Shown here: positions 21,338-29,476 of the stretch, one piece after another | How the letters are laid out: every line of letters begins with the position of its first letter | Position numbering within the stretch: the first letter of the stretch is position 1 | Assembly (NCBI RefSeq): GCF_029767005.1 | Contig: NZ_JARUQR010000006.1 | Location: 22,110 to 86,109, forward strand | Source of the DNA: Thiomicrorhabdus sp. ZW0627 | Lineage (GTDB): Bacteria > Pseudomonadota > Gammaproteobacteria > Thiomicrospirales > Thiomicrospiraceae | Direction of reading: 5' to 3' | Length of the DNA: 64,000 nt | The notes under the pieces: generated by a model | Told to the model about the DNA's origin: nothing | What the model saw: only the letters and a program-made list of their open reading frames with translations | Database searches by the model: none | Translations under genes and position numbers: made by a program

Positions 21338-22750
21338 TTACAACGCATGAAATTGTGGCGCAACGTGTTTATCTGCTTCCGGCGTTGCGACCAATTTTCC
21401 GCGCAAGGAGTTAGGCAATGCTTCAAGGATTTCAACATCCACAAACTGGCCGATCAATTCCGGTGAACCTTCGAAATTCACCACACGGTTATTTTCGGTA
21501 CGGCCCGCCACTTCATTAAACTTATTACGCGATAAACGCTCCACCAGTACACTCTGAACCGTTCCAATCATACCCTCGCTGATCTCAGCGGTCTGTTTAT
21601 TAAGCAGTTCCTGCAATGCATACAAGCGGCGCTTCTTCTTCTCCATCGGCTCTTCATCCGGCAAGCTTGCAGCCGGAGTCCCCGGACGTGGACTGTAGAT
21701 GAAGCTGAACGAACGGTCGTACTTAAGTTCTTCAACCAAAGCCAAAGTCTCTTTGAAATCGTCACAGGTTTCACCCGGGAAACCGATGATGAAATCACCC
21801 GACAAACTCAGGTTCGGACGCAGAGCTCGGATCTTACGGATCGTCGACTTATATTCAAGCGCCATGTGGTTACGCTTCATCAATGCCAAAACACGATCGG
21901 AACCCGACTGAATCGGCAGATGCAAGTGTGACACCAGCTCTGGAATCTCCGCATAACAATCGATGATGCTCTGGGTCATCTCGTTAGGATGCGACGTCGT
22001 AAAACGGATACGGTCAATGCCCTCGACGGCTCTGACCGCGTGCATCAGAACCGCCAGATCCGCAATCTCGCCATCCGGCATTTCACCACGGTAAGCGTTG
22101 ACGTTCTGACCAAGCAAATTGACTTCGCGAACACCCTGTTCAGCCAAAGAACGGATTTCATGCATCACATCCTCAAACGGACGGCTGACTTCTTCACCAC
22201 GCGTATAAGGCACCACACAGAAAGTGCAATATTTGGAACACCCTTCCATGACCGACACCATCGCAGAAACGCCGCTAACTTCCGGCTCAGGCAAATTATC
22301 GAACTTCTCGATTTCAGGAAACGAGATGTCGATAACGGCCTTTTTCTTTTTAATGCTTTCATCGCCGCGCATCGCCAATGCTTCGTCGATCATCGCCGGC
22401 AAACGGTGCAAGGTCTGTGGCCCGAAAATCACATCCACACTTGGTGCACGCTGTCGAATCACCTGGCCTTCCTGGGAAGCCACACAACCACCAACCCCGA
22501 TGACGCGATTCGGCTTTTCCTGCTTCCATTTGGCCCAACGACCCAACTCGGAAAACACCTTTTCCTGGGCCTTTTCACGAACCGAACAGGTATTCATCAG
22601 CACCACATCAGCCTCTTCCGGCTCCGTGACCAACTTCAAGCCGTGGGTTTTTTCCAATAAACTCGCCATCTTGTCAGAATCGTATTCGTTCATCTGACAA
22701 CCGTAGGTGATCACGTAAAGTCCGCCAGTAAAAGGAGAGGTTTGCGACAT
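21338..22750 (-). CDS. miaB: tRNA-2-methylthio-N6-dimethylallyladenosine synthase
   Basis: Radical-SAM methylthiotransferase modifying A37 in tRNAs that read UNN codons. I start the protein at ATG 22750 (470 residues) rather than the TTG 18 nt upstream. The N-terminal UPF0004 domain has [14 protein letters not shown] and CSVREKAQ cysteines for the auxiliary cluster. The radical SAM triad is [19 protein letters not shown]-terminal TRAM domain follows. It is the first gene of the run ending in lnt. The 190 bp upstream contain the pilin terminator. Confidence 0.96.
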   Translation of the reverse strand: MSQTSPFTGGLYVITYGCQMNEYDSDKMASLLEKTHGLKLVTEPEEADVVLMNTCSVREKAQEKVFSELGRWAKWKQEKPNRVIGVGGCVASQEGQVIRQRAPSVDVIFGPQTLHRLPAMIDEALAMRGDESIKKKKAVIDISFPEIEKFDNLPEPEVSGVSAMVSVMEGCSKYCTFCVVPYTRGEEVSRPFEDVMHEIRSLAEQGVREVNLLGQNVNAYRGEMPDGEIADLAVLMHAVRAVEGIDRIRFTTSHPNEMTQSIIDCYAEIPELVSHLHLPIQSGSDRVLALMKRNHMALEYKSTIRKIRALRPNLSLSGDFIIGFPGETCDDFKETLALVEELKYDRSFSFIYSPRPGTPAASLPDEEPMEKKKRRLYALQELLNKQTAEISEGMIGTVQSVLVERLSRNKFNEVAGRTENNRVVNFEGSPELIGQFVDVEILEALPNSLRGKLVATPEADKHVAPQFHAL

Positions 22751-22887
22751 ACTATTTTCCGTACTCAATATAAGGTTTCGCTATAAAGCTATGTAACTGA
22801 ATATTATATAAAAATTAAGGTCGCGTATTCTAACACAGAGTTTTAGAAAACCCTAAAAACGATTCGATGACTTTTCGTAAAAATAAA

Positions 22888-22914
22888 AAAAGCCCGCCAT
22901 ATAGGCGGGCTTTT
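22888..22914 (-). terminator. rho-independent terminator of the pilin gene
   Basis: An 11-bp perfect stem (AAAAGCCCGCC / GGCGGGCTTTT) with a 5-nt loop is followed on the minus strand by a T-rich tract. It lies 45 bp past the stop of the pilin gene at 22959. Confidence 0.92.
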
Positions 22915-22958
22915 AAAGAATCATCTGACTGGTGCGGAAATTTCCGCTTCAGATTATC

Positions 22959-23510
22959 TTAGTAAGTGATACAAATTGTACTTGCAGCAGTCGCATACGT
23001 TGCCGATGGAGCAGCGCCACCCTCGACAATCACACCTGTTGTACCATCACCATCATCATATTTAGTATCTACAAGCTGCTTCTGCTCTTGTGTCAAACCA
23101 CCTTGACAAATCTGAATCCCGTTCGTGACAGATAGAAGAGTCGTCGTACCACCAAATGGATTCTCAGGAGCAGCAGCACCGGAACCAGCAAGGAATCCTG
23201 CCAATCTCAAAGACTCCCATGGAGCTTCAGCTGCAGTAATCAAACCATCTTCGTTACCGGCTGCCTGAGTAGCACCTGCAAGAAGATCAGCATCATCACC
23301 AGGAAGGTTGTTATAACGATCCTGATAACCATAAACGGCAGACATAAGCGCATCCGCTCCAGTTTTCACCGCTTTGATCTTTGTGTTTTCGATCAATTCT
23401 TGACCTTTCAATACACCACCAAGCAACAGACCGATGATGACCAATACAATCGCGATTTCAACCAATGTGAAACCCTTTTGATTTTGAAGTTGTGTTTGCG
23501 TAGTTTTCAT
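22959..23510 (-). CDS. Type IV pilin-like protein (prepilin-type N-terminus)
   Basis: A 183-residue protein with a 13-residue basic leader ending QNQKG, cleaved before FTLVEIAIVLVIIGLLLGG. Glu+5 needed for methylation and assembly is present. The globular part is small, with YGYQDRYNNLPGDDADLL and two cysteines (IQICQGG near 143 and the TICITY C-terminus) that could close a disulfide loop, as in type IV pilins and MSHA-type subunits. It has SD GAGGATGAG and its own terminator, and is separated by a terminator from the kinase gene upstream. It is therefore likely transcribed on its own, and could be the major subunit for the minor proteins encoded at 25.4-28.7 kb. That link is inference. Confidence 0.85.
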   Translation of the reverse strand: MKTTQTQLQNQKGFTLVEIAIVLVIIGLLLGGVLKGQELIENTKIKAVKTGADALMSAVYGYQDRYNNLPGDDADLLAGATQAAGNEDGLITAAEAPWESLRLAGFLAGSGAAAPENPFGGTTTLLSVTNGIQICQGGLTQEQKQLVDTKYDDGDGTTGVIVEGGAAPSATYATAASTICITY

Positions 23511-23588
23511 TTTCTCATCCTCTTGAAATTTGAAACACTCTATAACCGTTTACCTGTTAGGTGAATTTATAATAACAAACGCTTTTTT

Positions 23589-23616
23589 TAAAAAAAGAGT
23601 AAAAGTTTTTTACTCT
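23589..23616 (-). terminator. Terminator downstream of the histidine-kinase gene
   Basis: The inverted repeat AGAGTAAA ... TTTACTCT (23596-23616) is followed on the minus strand by seven T residues (23589-23595). It lies 20 bp after the kinase stop codon and closes the five-gene pilin-like/regulator operon. Confidence 0.75.
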
Positions 23617-23636
23617 ACGACAATATAACCACATTT

Positions 23637-24722
23637 TTATAAATGTGGCAAATTACGTAGGGTTATTTCAAAAGAAACTTGATTTTCTTCCTGTTTGAAC
23701 TGAATTTCACCACCAACCTGCTTAAGCAACTCGCGAGTCAGGAACAGCCCCAGACCCATCCCACTTTCGCTCGTCGTCCAGAACGGCTCAAACATTCGTT
23801 CGGATTTAAGTTGACCATTACTTGTTTGTAAACAACTATTTATATAGACCGTCACATCTTCATCGTTCTCACTTACGATCTCAATACTCAAAGGGCAGTC
23901 GCCAACGGGATGGTCTCGATAATTACCCAAAATATTTTTAAACACTTCCAATAACACAGGCCGGGCAACGGCTACACTTCCCTCGCCGGTTAATTCCGCC
24001 TGCAATTGATACATGAACAGCACTTCTTCAATCAATGCATTCAGATCAACCAAATCAGATTGATAGAATTCGTGCAAAGGCTGATTCATCTGCCTAATGG
24101 TATTGGTCGCTCTTTGCGCCATAACCGGCATCGTATCCTGAAGACGGTTAACCAGACGCAGCTTATCGGAATCCTGCTGAATATCGGCAACCTGCTCACT
24201 CAACAATTTAATGAACTGGGCAATGTTCTTGACCTCGTGCTGCACAAACATCTGATAACGTTCCAAACGTTTTTGCGAATTCAAAATCTCAGCACGCTTA
24301 TGCTCCAGGTCCTGTTGCAAAATTTGAATGAACGTCGTCACAACCAAATTCAGCCAACTGCTTTTTTCACCCTTGTATCCAGGCAATTCGAACGTCAACT
24401 GAAAATGCATATCTTCCGTTTCAACATCACAACTTCTTTGAATAGCCGAACGCCGTCCATCATGACCGAACGACTCAAAGCGATGTTCGCCAAACCATTC
24501 AATACTGGCCTGTAATTGATAAATTCCCGCTTTATCCAGAATTGGCCAGGCCTGGTCAAAAAAATCCAAGGCGTCTTGACCAACCTTATGATTAAGCTCG
24601 TAGAGTTCGGTAATGATACGGCTCAACTGCAAGGTCTGACGACGGACATAATAAGCCACCCAGAACAAAACCAAACCAATAGAAATTAAACTCAAAGACA
24701 CCCAATCGGTCAAAAAATCCAT
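23637..24722 (-). CDS. Sensor histidine kinase with degenerate ATP-binding box
   Basis: A 361-residue protein with one N-terminal transmembrane segment (about residues 8-26), a cytoplasmic linker with no recognised sensor fold, and a kinase core. The H-box QHEVKNIAQFIKLL places the phospho-histidine at H162, in the HExKN style of PrsK-like kinases. The N-box is VFKNILGNYRDHP, the F-box MFEPFWTT and the G2 box GMGLGLFLTRELL. The G1 box (DxGxG) is not recognisable; the equivalent region reads VYINSCLQTSNGQ. It is the last gene of the operon, 47 bp after the response regulator. The cognate partner is presumably that regulator. A CAGGCCTG copy lies at 24547-24554. Confidence 0.85.
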   Translation of the reverse strand: MDFLTDWVSLSLISIGLVLFWVAYYVRRQTLQLSRIITELYELNHKVGQDALDFFDQAWPILDKAGIYQLQASIEWFGEHRFESFGHDGRRSAIQRSCDVETEDMHFQLTFELPGYKGEKSSWLNLVVTTFIQILQQDLEHKRAEILNSQKRLERYQMFVQHEVKNIAQFIKLLSEQVADIQQDSDKLRLVNRLQDTMPVMAQRATNTIRQMNQPLHEFYQSDLVDLNALIEEVLFMYQLQAELTGEGSVAVARPVLLEVFKNILGNYRDHPVGDCPLSIEIVSENDEDVTVYINSCLQTSNGQLKSERMFEPFWTTSESGMGLGLFLTRELLKQVGGEIQFKQEENQVSFEITLRNLPHL

Positions 24723-24769
24723 TTTTTCATACCTTTTGCGCGTCTTCTCGACGAAAAAGCACAGACAAG

Positions 24770-25390
24770 CTATTGATCACGCTGAAGCCCGTATTTTTTA
24801 ATCAAATAATAGACGTTTTCACGCTTGATACCTAAACGCCTGGCGGTTTCATGCACATTGAACTCAGTATCCGCCAATACCTGCTTCAACAATTTTTCTT
24901 CTGCTTGGTTACGAATGGATTTGACGCCTTCGCCCATCATGGCATCGATTTCGACTCTTTGAACACCTTCCTGTTCTTTAAGCCTTTGTGCCTGTTCGAA
25001 AAACAAAAAAGCCCGCCGAACGGCGAGCAATAAAGACTCTTGAGAAATGGGTTTTTCCAGAAAATCGAATGCGCCGTGTTTCAATGCCAAATAAGAAACC
25101 GATTCTGCATTCTGACCGGTCAGCACGATTGTTTTGATATTAGGTTGGTTATTTGCCAACCACTCAAGCACTGCGACACCTTCATCCGGTGTGTGCTCAT
25201 GCGGCGGCATCCCCATATCCAAAACCACAACAGAAGGCGTAAACTCCTGCAATTTTTTCAATGCCTCTTGCCTGGATCCCGCCTCGCTTACATTAAAGTC
25301 ATTTCCTTCAAGAGAATAACTTAACATTCCACGTAAAGCGGGATCGTCATCGACAATCAGTAAATCAGTACCCATTGCTTCCATTCGCAA
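24770..25390 (-). CDS. Response regulator with Fis-type DNA-binding domain (no AAA+ domain)
   Basis: A 206-residue two-domain regulator. The receiver domain has the acidic pair in LIVDDDP, the phospho-acceptor Asp in VVVLDMGMPP (D58 counting from the first codon given), Thr in VLTGQ and Lys in LEKPIS. The C-terminus is a Fis-like helix-turn-helix (EFNVHETARRLGIKRENVYYLIKKYG). An NtrC-type ATPase domain is absent, so it resembles ActR/RegA-type regulators. The frame starts with TTG at 25390; ATG codons at 25384 or 25375 are possible. It begins one base after the stop of the pilin-like gene, so it is translationally coupled to it. Confidence 0.88.
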   Translation of the reverse strand: MRMEAMGTDLLIVDDDPALRGMLSYSLEGNDFNVSEAGSRQEALKKLQEFTPSVVVLDMGMPPHEHTPDEGVAVLEWLANNQPNIKTIVLTGQNAESVSYLALKHGAFDFLEKPISQESLLLAVRRAFLFFEQAQRLKEQEGVQRVEIDAMMGEGVKSIRNQAEEKLLKQVLADTEFNVHETARRLGIKRENVYYLIKKYGLQRDQ

Positions 25391-25391
25391 C

Positions 25392-26876
25392 TTAAGGAGC
25401 CGGCTGTTCGTATAAGATGTGTTCGAAATTAATCACCGTTCCACCTTCTGCGGCAATGACCGCATCCCATTCAGCCTGTGTGCTTGTTACTAACAAAGTA
25501 TCGTCACCAGCACCACCATCCAAGGTTCCGCCTACCACATCACCCAGAACCGTAATCGTGTCGTTATCGTCTTCAAGTTTCACAGTACCGGTAACATCAC
25601 CCTCTACGACAATCGTATCAATACCAGAACCGGTAGCTAAAACACCACCAACAGAACCGCCGATCGTACTGGTATCATCACCCGTACCAAGGTCTACACT
25701 GCCTCGATAAAGTACACCGCCTGCGATTGTAAAGGTATCGTTACCACCACCTAAATCAGCGGATCCGTTGGCTGCGACATTACCCCAAATAATCAGCGTG
25801 TCATTCCCTGTCCCCATGGTTGCGACACCGCCGTCTTCAATGTTTCCGCCAATTTCCAAGGTATCGTTACCAGAACCTGTATCAGCCTTACCACCGGCCT
25901 CGATGTTCGCGGTAACATAAAGCTTATCGTCTCCGTCCTTCAACTGAACAGCTGCATTAAGATTCCCTTCTTCTGGATTACCGAACTCATCCGTTCCTGC
26001 ATCGATATAAAACGCATTGTTCTCACCGGTACCGACGTTTAGGTCATTGGAACTATCCACATCTCCACGAATGATGACATCATAACCATCATATTTAGAG
26101 TCATCATAAGTCAGAGAGATGTTATTCAACAAATCCAAAATCTGCTGTTTGATTTCATAACCCGAAATCGTCACCATCTGGTCGTCGTAATCCGCCCTAT
26201 TGAAATAGCTCTTCCATAGAAACAGGTCGTTATTACAGTTCTCTGCCTCTTTACCTGTTTCTGCATTACAGGTTGTCAAAGAAGTTGAACCGCCATTCTC
26301 ATTATATGCAACGATAACAGCCGGAATCGCGCTCACTTCAATATTGCTAGGTGTGATATCGCACCCGGTAGCAGACTTTTTACATACGGTGTAACTTTCC
26401 GGCACCGCAGGAACATCGGTTGTCGGAGGAGTCTGCAACGTAAACGCCGGAGGACTTTGGTTTCCAAAATAACTCGCCGAGTTAGCCGAATTCACTATTG
26501 CTACCGCATTCGTTGCATCCGTATTAATCCCGTAAGCGAACACGTTACCATAATCATCACTGGTCACATCAAAGCCCAAGCCAAGGTCATCAAAAGGAAC
26601 CGTTCCCTTACTGGAAGTACATGCAATACCAGTTCTATTTTCCACCCCGTCATTATCCGTATCCGGACAAGGCATGTGACGGTTCACCAATACATAGTCC
26701 AGCATAGCGCGCTTAGTCACCTGCAAATTACCCATGGTATGAGACTGGTTCGCATTGTCTATATAAGCACCCAACGTAGTGAAGCCGGCACCGAAAACCA
26801 AACCGATAATCGCAAGAACGATTGCGATCTCAACCAGGGTAAAGCCTCTTAGGTTTTTTACCATTGTCTTTTTCAT
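25392..26876 (-). CDS. Pilin-like protein with C-terminal RTX-like Asp/Gly repeat domain
   Basis: A 494-residue protein. The prepilin leader ends NLRG, followed by FTLVEIAIVLAIIGLVFGAG with Glu+5. Next come a helical stalk, an Asp-rich loop PCPDTDNDG (about residues 70-78) and a mid-region with several cysteines. From about residue 305 to 470 there are about eight imperfect repeats of 19-21 residues carrying GxGNDT-hydrophobic or GDDT cores. These resemble RTX-type calcium-binding beta-rolls. Fusion of such a domain to a pilin is unusual to me and suggests a calcium-stabilised adhesive tip. The ATG overlaps the preceding gene by 4 nt (ATGA) and the response regulator follows after 1 bp. Confidence 0.85.
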   Translation of the reverse strand: MKKTMVKNLRGFTLVEIAIVLAIIGLVFGAGFTTLGAYIDNANQSHTMGNLQVTKRAMLDYVLVNRHMPCPDTDNDGVENRTGIACTSSKGTVPFDDLGLGFDVTSDDYGNVFAYGINTDATNAVAIVNSANSASYFGNQSPPAFTLQTPPTTDVPAVPESYTVCKKSATGCDITPSNIEVSAIPAVIVAYNENGGSTSLTTCNAETGKEAENCNNDLFLWKSYFNRADYDDQMVTISGYEIKQQILDLLNNISLTYDDSKYDGYDVIIRGDVDSSNDLNVGTGENNAFYIDAGTDEFGNPEEGNLNAAVQLKDGDDKLYVTANIEAGGKADTGSGNDTLEIGGNIEDGGVATMGTGNDTLIIWGNVAANGSADLGGGNDTFTIAGGVLYRGSVDLGTGDDTSTIGGSVGGVLATGSGIDTIVVEGDVTGTVKLEDDNDTITVLGDVVGGTLDGGAGDDTLLVTSTQAEWDAVIAAEGGTVINFEHILYEQPAP

Positions 26877-27754
26877 CTAAATTCTCCCGTGCCAATTATG
26901 GCCACTTTTGCCTGATTAACGGTGACCCAGGTTAGAAAATCCCTATCCTTTCCCGTCTGAGTATCAACAAAATTCCTATCATCATCACAATTTTCAAGTT
27001 CGTCTGCAGTCCCACCACTGCAACTACTTCGATTTACCTTATTTCCGTTCGCTCCCCAGGAAACCACAACGGCAACCACGCCCTCTCCCATCTGGTTTCC
27101 ATCCTCATCACTGACCGTCAAATTATAAGAGCCGGTCACACCTCCATACGGAGGCGTCGCCAAATGAAAGAAAGGGGGCTTCGTGGAATTAAGCAAAGGC
27201 CTTGGATCCGTTGTATTGGTACACGGCTCACTACATATTCCCAATGAAACATTGCAATCACTGCCAGCCGTGATACTGGCTGAACAGTAGTAAATGTTCG
27301 TTGCGGGACATAACCATAAATTCGCCTTAGTACGCGTACCGGACTTGCCTAAAACACTCGCGGGCTCACAAATATCGTTCACATAGGTAGAGCTTTCAGC
27401 TCGCTGGTGTACTCTGTAATAATAAGGGTTCCCCCACGCATCTTTTTCCGGCACACCCAAATCATTAAACGGTAGAGTCCCCTCACGATCATCACAAACT
27501 GAAATTCCACTGGTAACCGTTCGATTTTCAACGCCATCCCCATCCGTATCGGGACAGGGCAAATAAGCATTGACGGACAAATAAGTCTGTATCGAATCGT
27601 CAATACGCTCCATATTTTGCTGCTCTTCCATCTTGTGGTCGGTATCAAACACCAATTCGAATACACCATTAAACCCTGCTAGCACGAACGACAGAATTAA
27701 AAGCCCAAGTGCAATTTCAATTAAAGAGAAACCCTTCTGACTTTTTATGGACAT
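26873..27754 (-). CDS. Minor pilin-like protein with PCPDxDxDG loop
   Basis: I start this protein at ATG 27754 (293 residues, beginning MSIKSQKGFSLIEIALGLLI). The prepilin leader ends QKG and Glu+5 is present. After the stalk comes YLPCPDTDGDGVENR, nearly identical to the loop in the next gene, then GTLPFNDLGVPEKDAWGNPYYYRV. Many cysteines (about twelve) suggest disulfides in an exported protein. The start overlaps the upstream gene's end by 10 nt and the end overlaps the next gene by 4 nt. It is a paralogue of the protein encoded at 25392-26876, without the repeat domain. Confidence 0.85.
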   Translation of the reverse strand: MSIKSQKGFSLIEIALGLLILSFVLAGFNGVFELVFDTDHKMEEQQNMERIDDSIQTYLSVNAYLPCPDTDGDGVENRTVTSGISVCDDREGTLPFNDLGVPEKDAWGNPYYYRVHQRAESSTYVNDICEPASVLGKSGTRTKANLWLCPATNIYYCSASITAGSDCNVSLGICSEPCTNTTDPRPLLNSTKPPFFHLATPPYGGVTGSYNLTVSDEDGNQMGEGVVAVVVSWGANGNKVNRSSCSGGTADELENCDDDRNFVDTQTGKDRDFLTWVTVNQAKVAIIGTGEFR

Positions 27755-28722
27755 ACAATCCCCCACGTGCGCCAATTTCCACCGCTCGGGTTAGTGGTTG
27801 CGTTATAGTCGTTATACCAATGCGGCAAAGCATGATCGATATCGGTGTAATCGGCATCAACACCTTCTATACGTCCTTTTTCAACGCATACCCTATGAGC
27901 CATCAAGGCAATCCAATCTTCATAAGTGATTCCAACAATCTGATCGGCACCTTCTGAATCACTCAAATCCGGAGTACCGGAAACAAAATTGTAATCACCG
28001 TCGTTATTGGCTGCGTCCAAGCCGTCATCACCTGCATCAATAATGATAGCTACATATCCACCCACACCATTCAAAGTTAACACAGGGTCAAACGAATCCG
28101 TACTACTCGTAGCAGATAACGGGTCACCTCCAAGCCTGTTCGGGTACAAAGGCGCGTATCGTTTAGGACCAACCCCCCCAACATTGTTATAGTTGGTATT
28201 TTGGGTGCTAAAACGCTCATCCAAAAAATAGAAATATCGACCGGCAGGCGCAAAATAAATATTGTAAGTGGAGATTTCTCTCGGTACGTATCCAGTACAA
28301 ACCCCCGCTCCATTACATGAGCCCAAACCGACATTCAAATAAGGATCCGGTACAAATCCTGTTTTTTGAGGTTCAGCCGAGGCTGGCAGAAGAGGATTCC
28401 CACAGTTGTCTTCCACCCCTGTCGTTTGCCCATCTCCATCCAAATCAGGACAAGGGAAATACCCTACACCAGGAATCTTATCACTCCCCTCCAAGTTCCC
28501 ACTACCGGAGTCCGTCATATAAATTTCCGGCTGCAAAGTCGCAAAATTCAACAACCGTTTCCTGACCTGTTTCAAAGCATACAATTCCTGATCCAACTCT
28601 TCATTCTTGAAAACGGAAATCAAGCTTTGATGTTTAGTAGACACCCACAATGCAGCTACAATCACCACTACTACAATAAAGAGCATCAAAACAAATCCAT
28701 TTTGTTTGCGGCATACATCCAT
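27745..28722 (-). CDS. PilX/GspK-like minor pilin lacking Glu+5, with Asp-rich loop
   Basis: A 325-residue protein with a short leader (MDVCRKQNG) followed by FVLMLFIVVVVIVAALWVS. The prepilin cleavage site is plausible, but the fifth residue is Leu, not Glu. Loss of Glu+5 is a feature of GspK/PilX-type tip subunits. The periplasmic part holds YFPCPDLDGDG and the acidic DAGDDGLDAANNDGDYNF stretch, both candidate calcium sites, and ends with a Cys near the C-terminus (GIVCP). It is the first gene of the operon, with SD GAGGTG and an operator-like inverted repeat about 42-64 nt upstream. Confidence 0.78.
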   Translation of the reverse strand: MDVCRKQNGFVLMLFIVVVVIVAALWVSTKHQSLISVFKNEELDQELYALKQVRKRLLNFATLQPEIYMTDSGSGNLEGSDKIPGVGYFPCPDLDGDGQTTGVEDNCGNPLLPASAEPQKTGFVPDPYLNVGLGSCNGAGVCTGYVPREISTYNIYFAPAGRYFYFLDERFSTQNTNYNNVGGVGPKRYAPLYPNRLGGDPLSATSSTDSFDPVLTLNGVGGYVAIIIDAGDDGLDAANNDGDYNFVSGTPDLSDSEGADQIVGITYEDWIALMAHRVCVEKGRIEGVDADYTDIDHALPHWYNDYNATTNPSGGNWRTWGIVCP

Positions 28723-28763
28723 ATAAACACCTCACTATGTTTTACATGATACTCTCAAACTCT

Positions 28764-28786
28764 ATTCCATACTATTAGTATAGAAT
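28764..28786. promoter_or_regulatory. Operator-like inverted repeat upstream of the pilin-like operon
   Basis: ATTCCATACTA and TAGTATAGAAT form an 11-bp inverted repeat with one mismatch around a single central base. It lies about 42 nt upstream of the first start codon of the operon. It is a plausible site for the Fis-type response regulator encoded in the same operon, but that link is inferred from position only. Confidence 0.45.
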
Positions 28787-28800
28787 AATCCTTATAAACT

Positions 28801-28826
28801 AAAAATCCCACTTTCGTGGGATTTTT
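28801..28826 (-). terminator. rho-independent terminator of the cysteine-cluster gene
   Basis: An 11-bp perfect stem (AAAAATCCCAC / GTGGGATTTTT) with a TTTC loop ends with T-runs. It lies just after the stop codon at 28833. Confidence 0.88.
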
Positions 28827-28832
28827 CTTTTA

Positions 28833-29312
28833 TTACCATAAACTTATATTATTAGCTTGCTGCTCAAGCACCCACTCCTGGAATGCAGGAGGGCCATAAG
28901 CCAGGGTCAAAGGATTCTTCTCCAAGGCAGGGCTAGAAGGGTCTTGCTGCTGGTAAATCAATGGCCTCATCTCACGCTCGGCAAATTGCATCAACCAGGC
29001 CAATGTTTCTTCAGGTATCTCTCTACCAACCGGAACAGCCAGATCCACTTTAAGTCCTTGCCAGGTCAAAATCGAATCAATAACCAATGCGCCACACTCA
29101 CTCGGCTTAAACGAATCGGGTAAAAAGGAACCGGATTTAACCCAGGCACACTCGAATTTACGGCACGGATCAACCGGGCGATTATCATAGTCATCACACC
29201 CACTTCCGGTACTGTGAGGACATGGATGTCCAGGATAAGCTTCACACCCCTTGACCTTTATTTGCACCCAACCGTCGCAACATGCCGTACAAGGTTGACA
29301 TTCTCTCAACAT
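28833..29312 (-). CDS. YkgJ-family cysteine-cluster protein
   Basis: A 159-residue protein with an N-terminal metal-binding cysteine cluster: CQPCTACC (residues 5-12), KGCEAYPGHPCPH, GCDDYDNRPVDPC and FECAW. This is the arrangement of the YkgJ (CxxCxxCC) family, thought to bind zinc or iron; its cellular role is not established. The C-terminal half is unremarkable. It sits alone between the porin terminator and its own terminator. Confidence 0.75.
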   Translation of the reverse strand: MLRECQPCTACCDGWVQIKVKGCEAYPGHPCPHSTGSGCDDYDNRPVDPCRKFECAWVKSGSFLPDSFKPSECGALVIDSILTWQGLKVDLAVPVGREIPEETLAWLMQFAEREMRPLIYQQQDPSSPALEKNPLTLAYGPPAFQEWVLEQQANNISLW

Positions 29313-29406
29313 AAACTGACACCTTAAAACTCAATCAAATCAGTAGAAAAGTATAACGTAGTAGGAATAGCCAAAAAAGAAACAATGGCTTTTTGCAGGC
29401 AATAAA

Positions 29407-29436
29407 AAAGCCCCGACTGTAAACAGACGGGGCTTT
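29407..29436 (-). terminator. rho-independent terminator of the porin gene
   Basis: AAAGCCCCG pairs with CGGGGCTTT around an inner CTG/CAG pair and is followed by a T-tract on the minus strand. It lies about 40 bp beyond the porin stop. Confidence 0.9.
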
Positions 29437-29476
29437 AGACAAAATTTTAATCAAACTGTCTTACGACAGCAATTGA

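Noticed and set aside
25440-25970. CRISPR-like or tandem DNA repeat
   Set aside because: The periodicity comes from imperfect protein repeats in a long open frame; there are no identical repeats with unique spacers.
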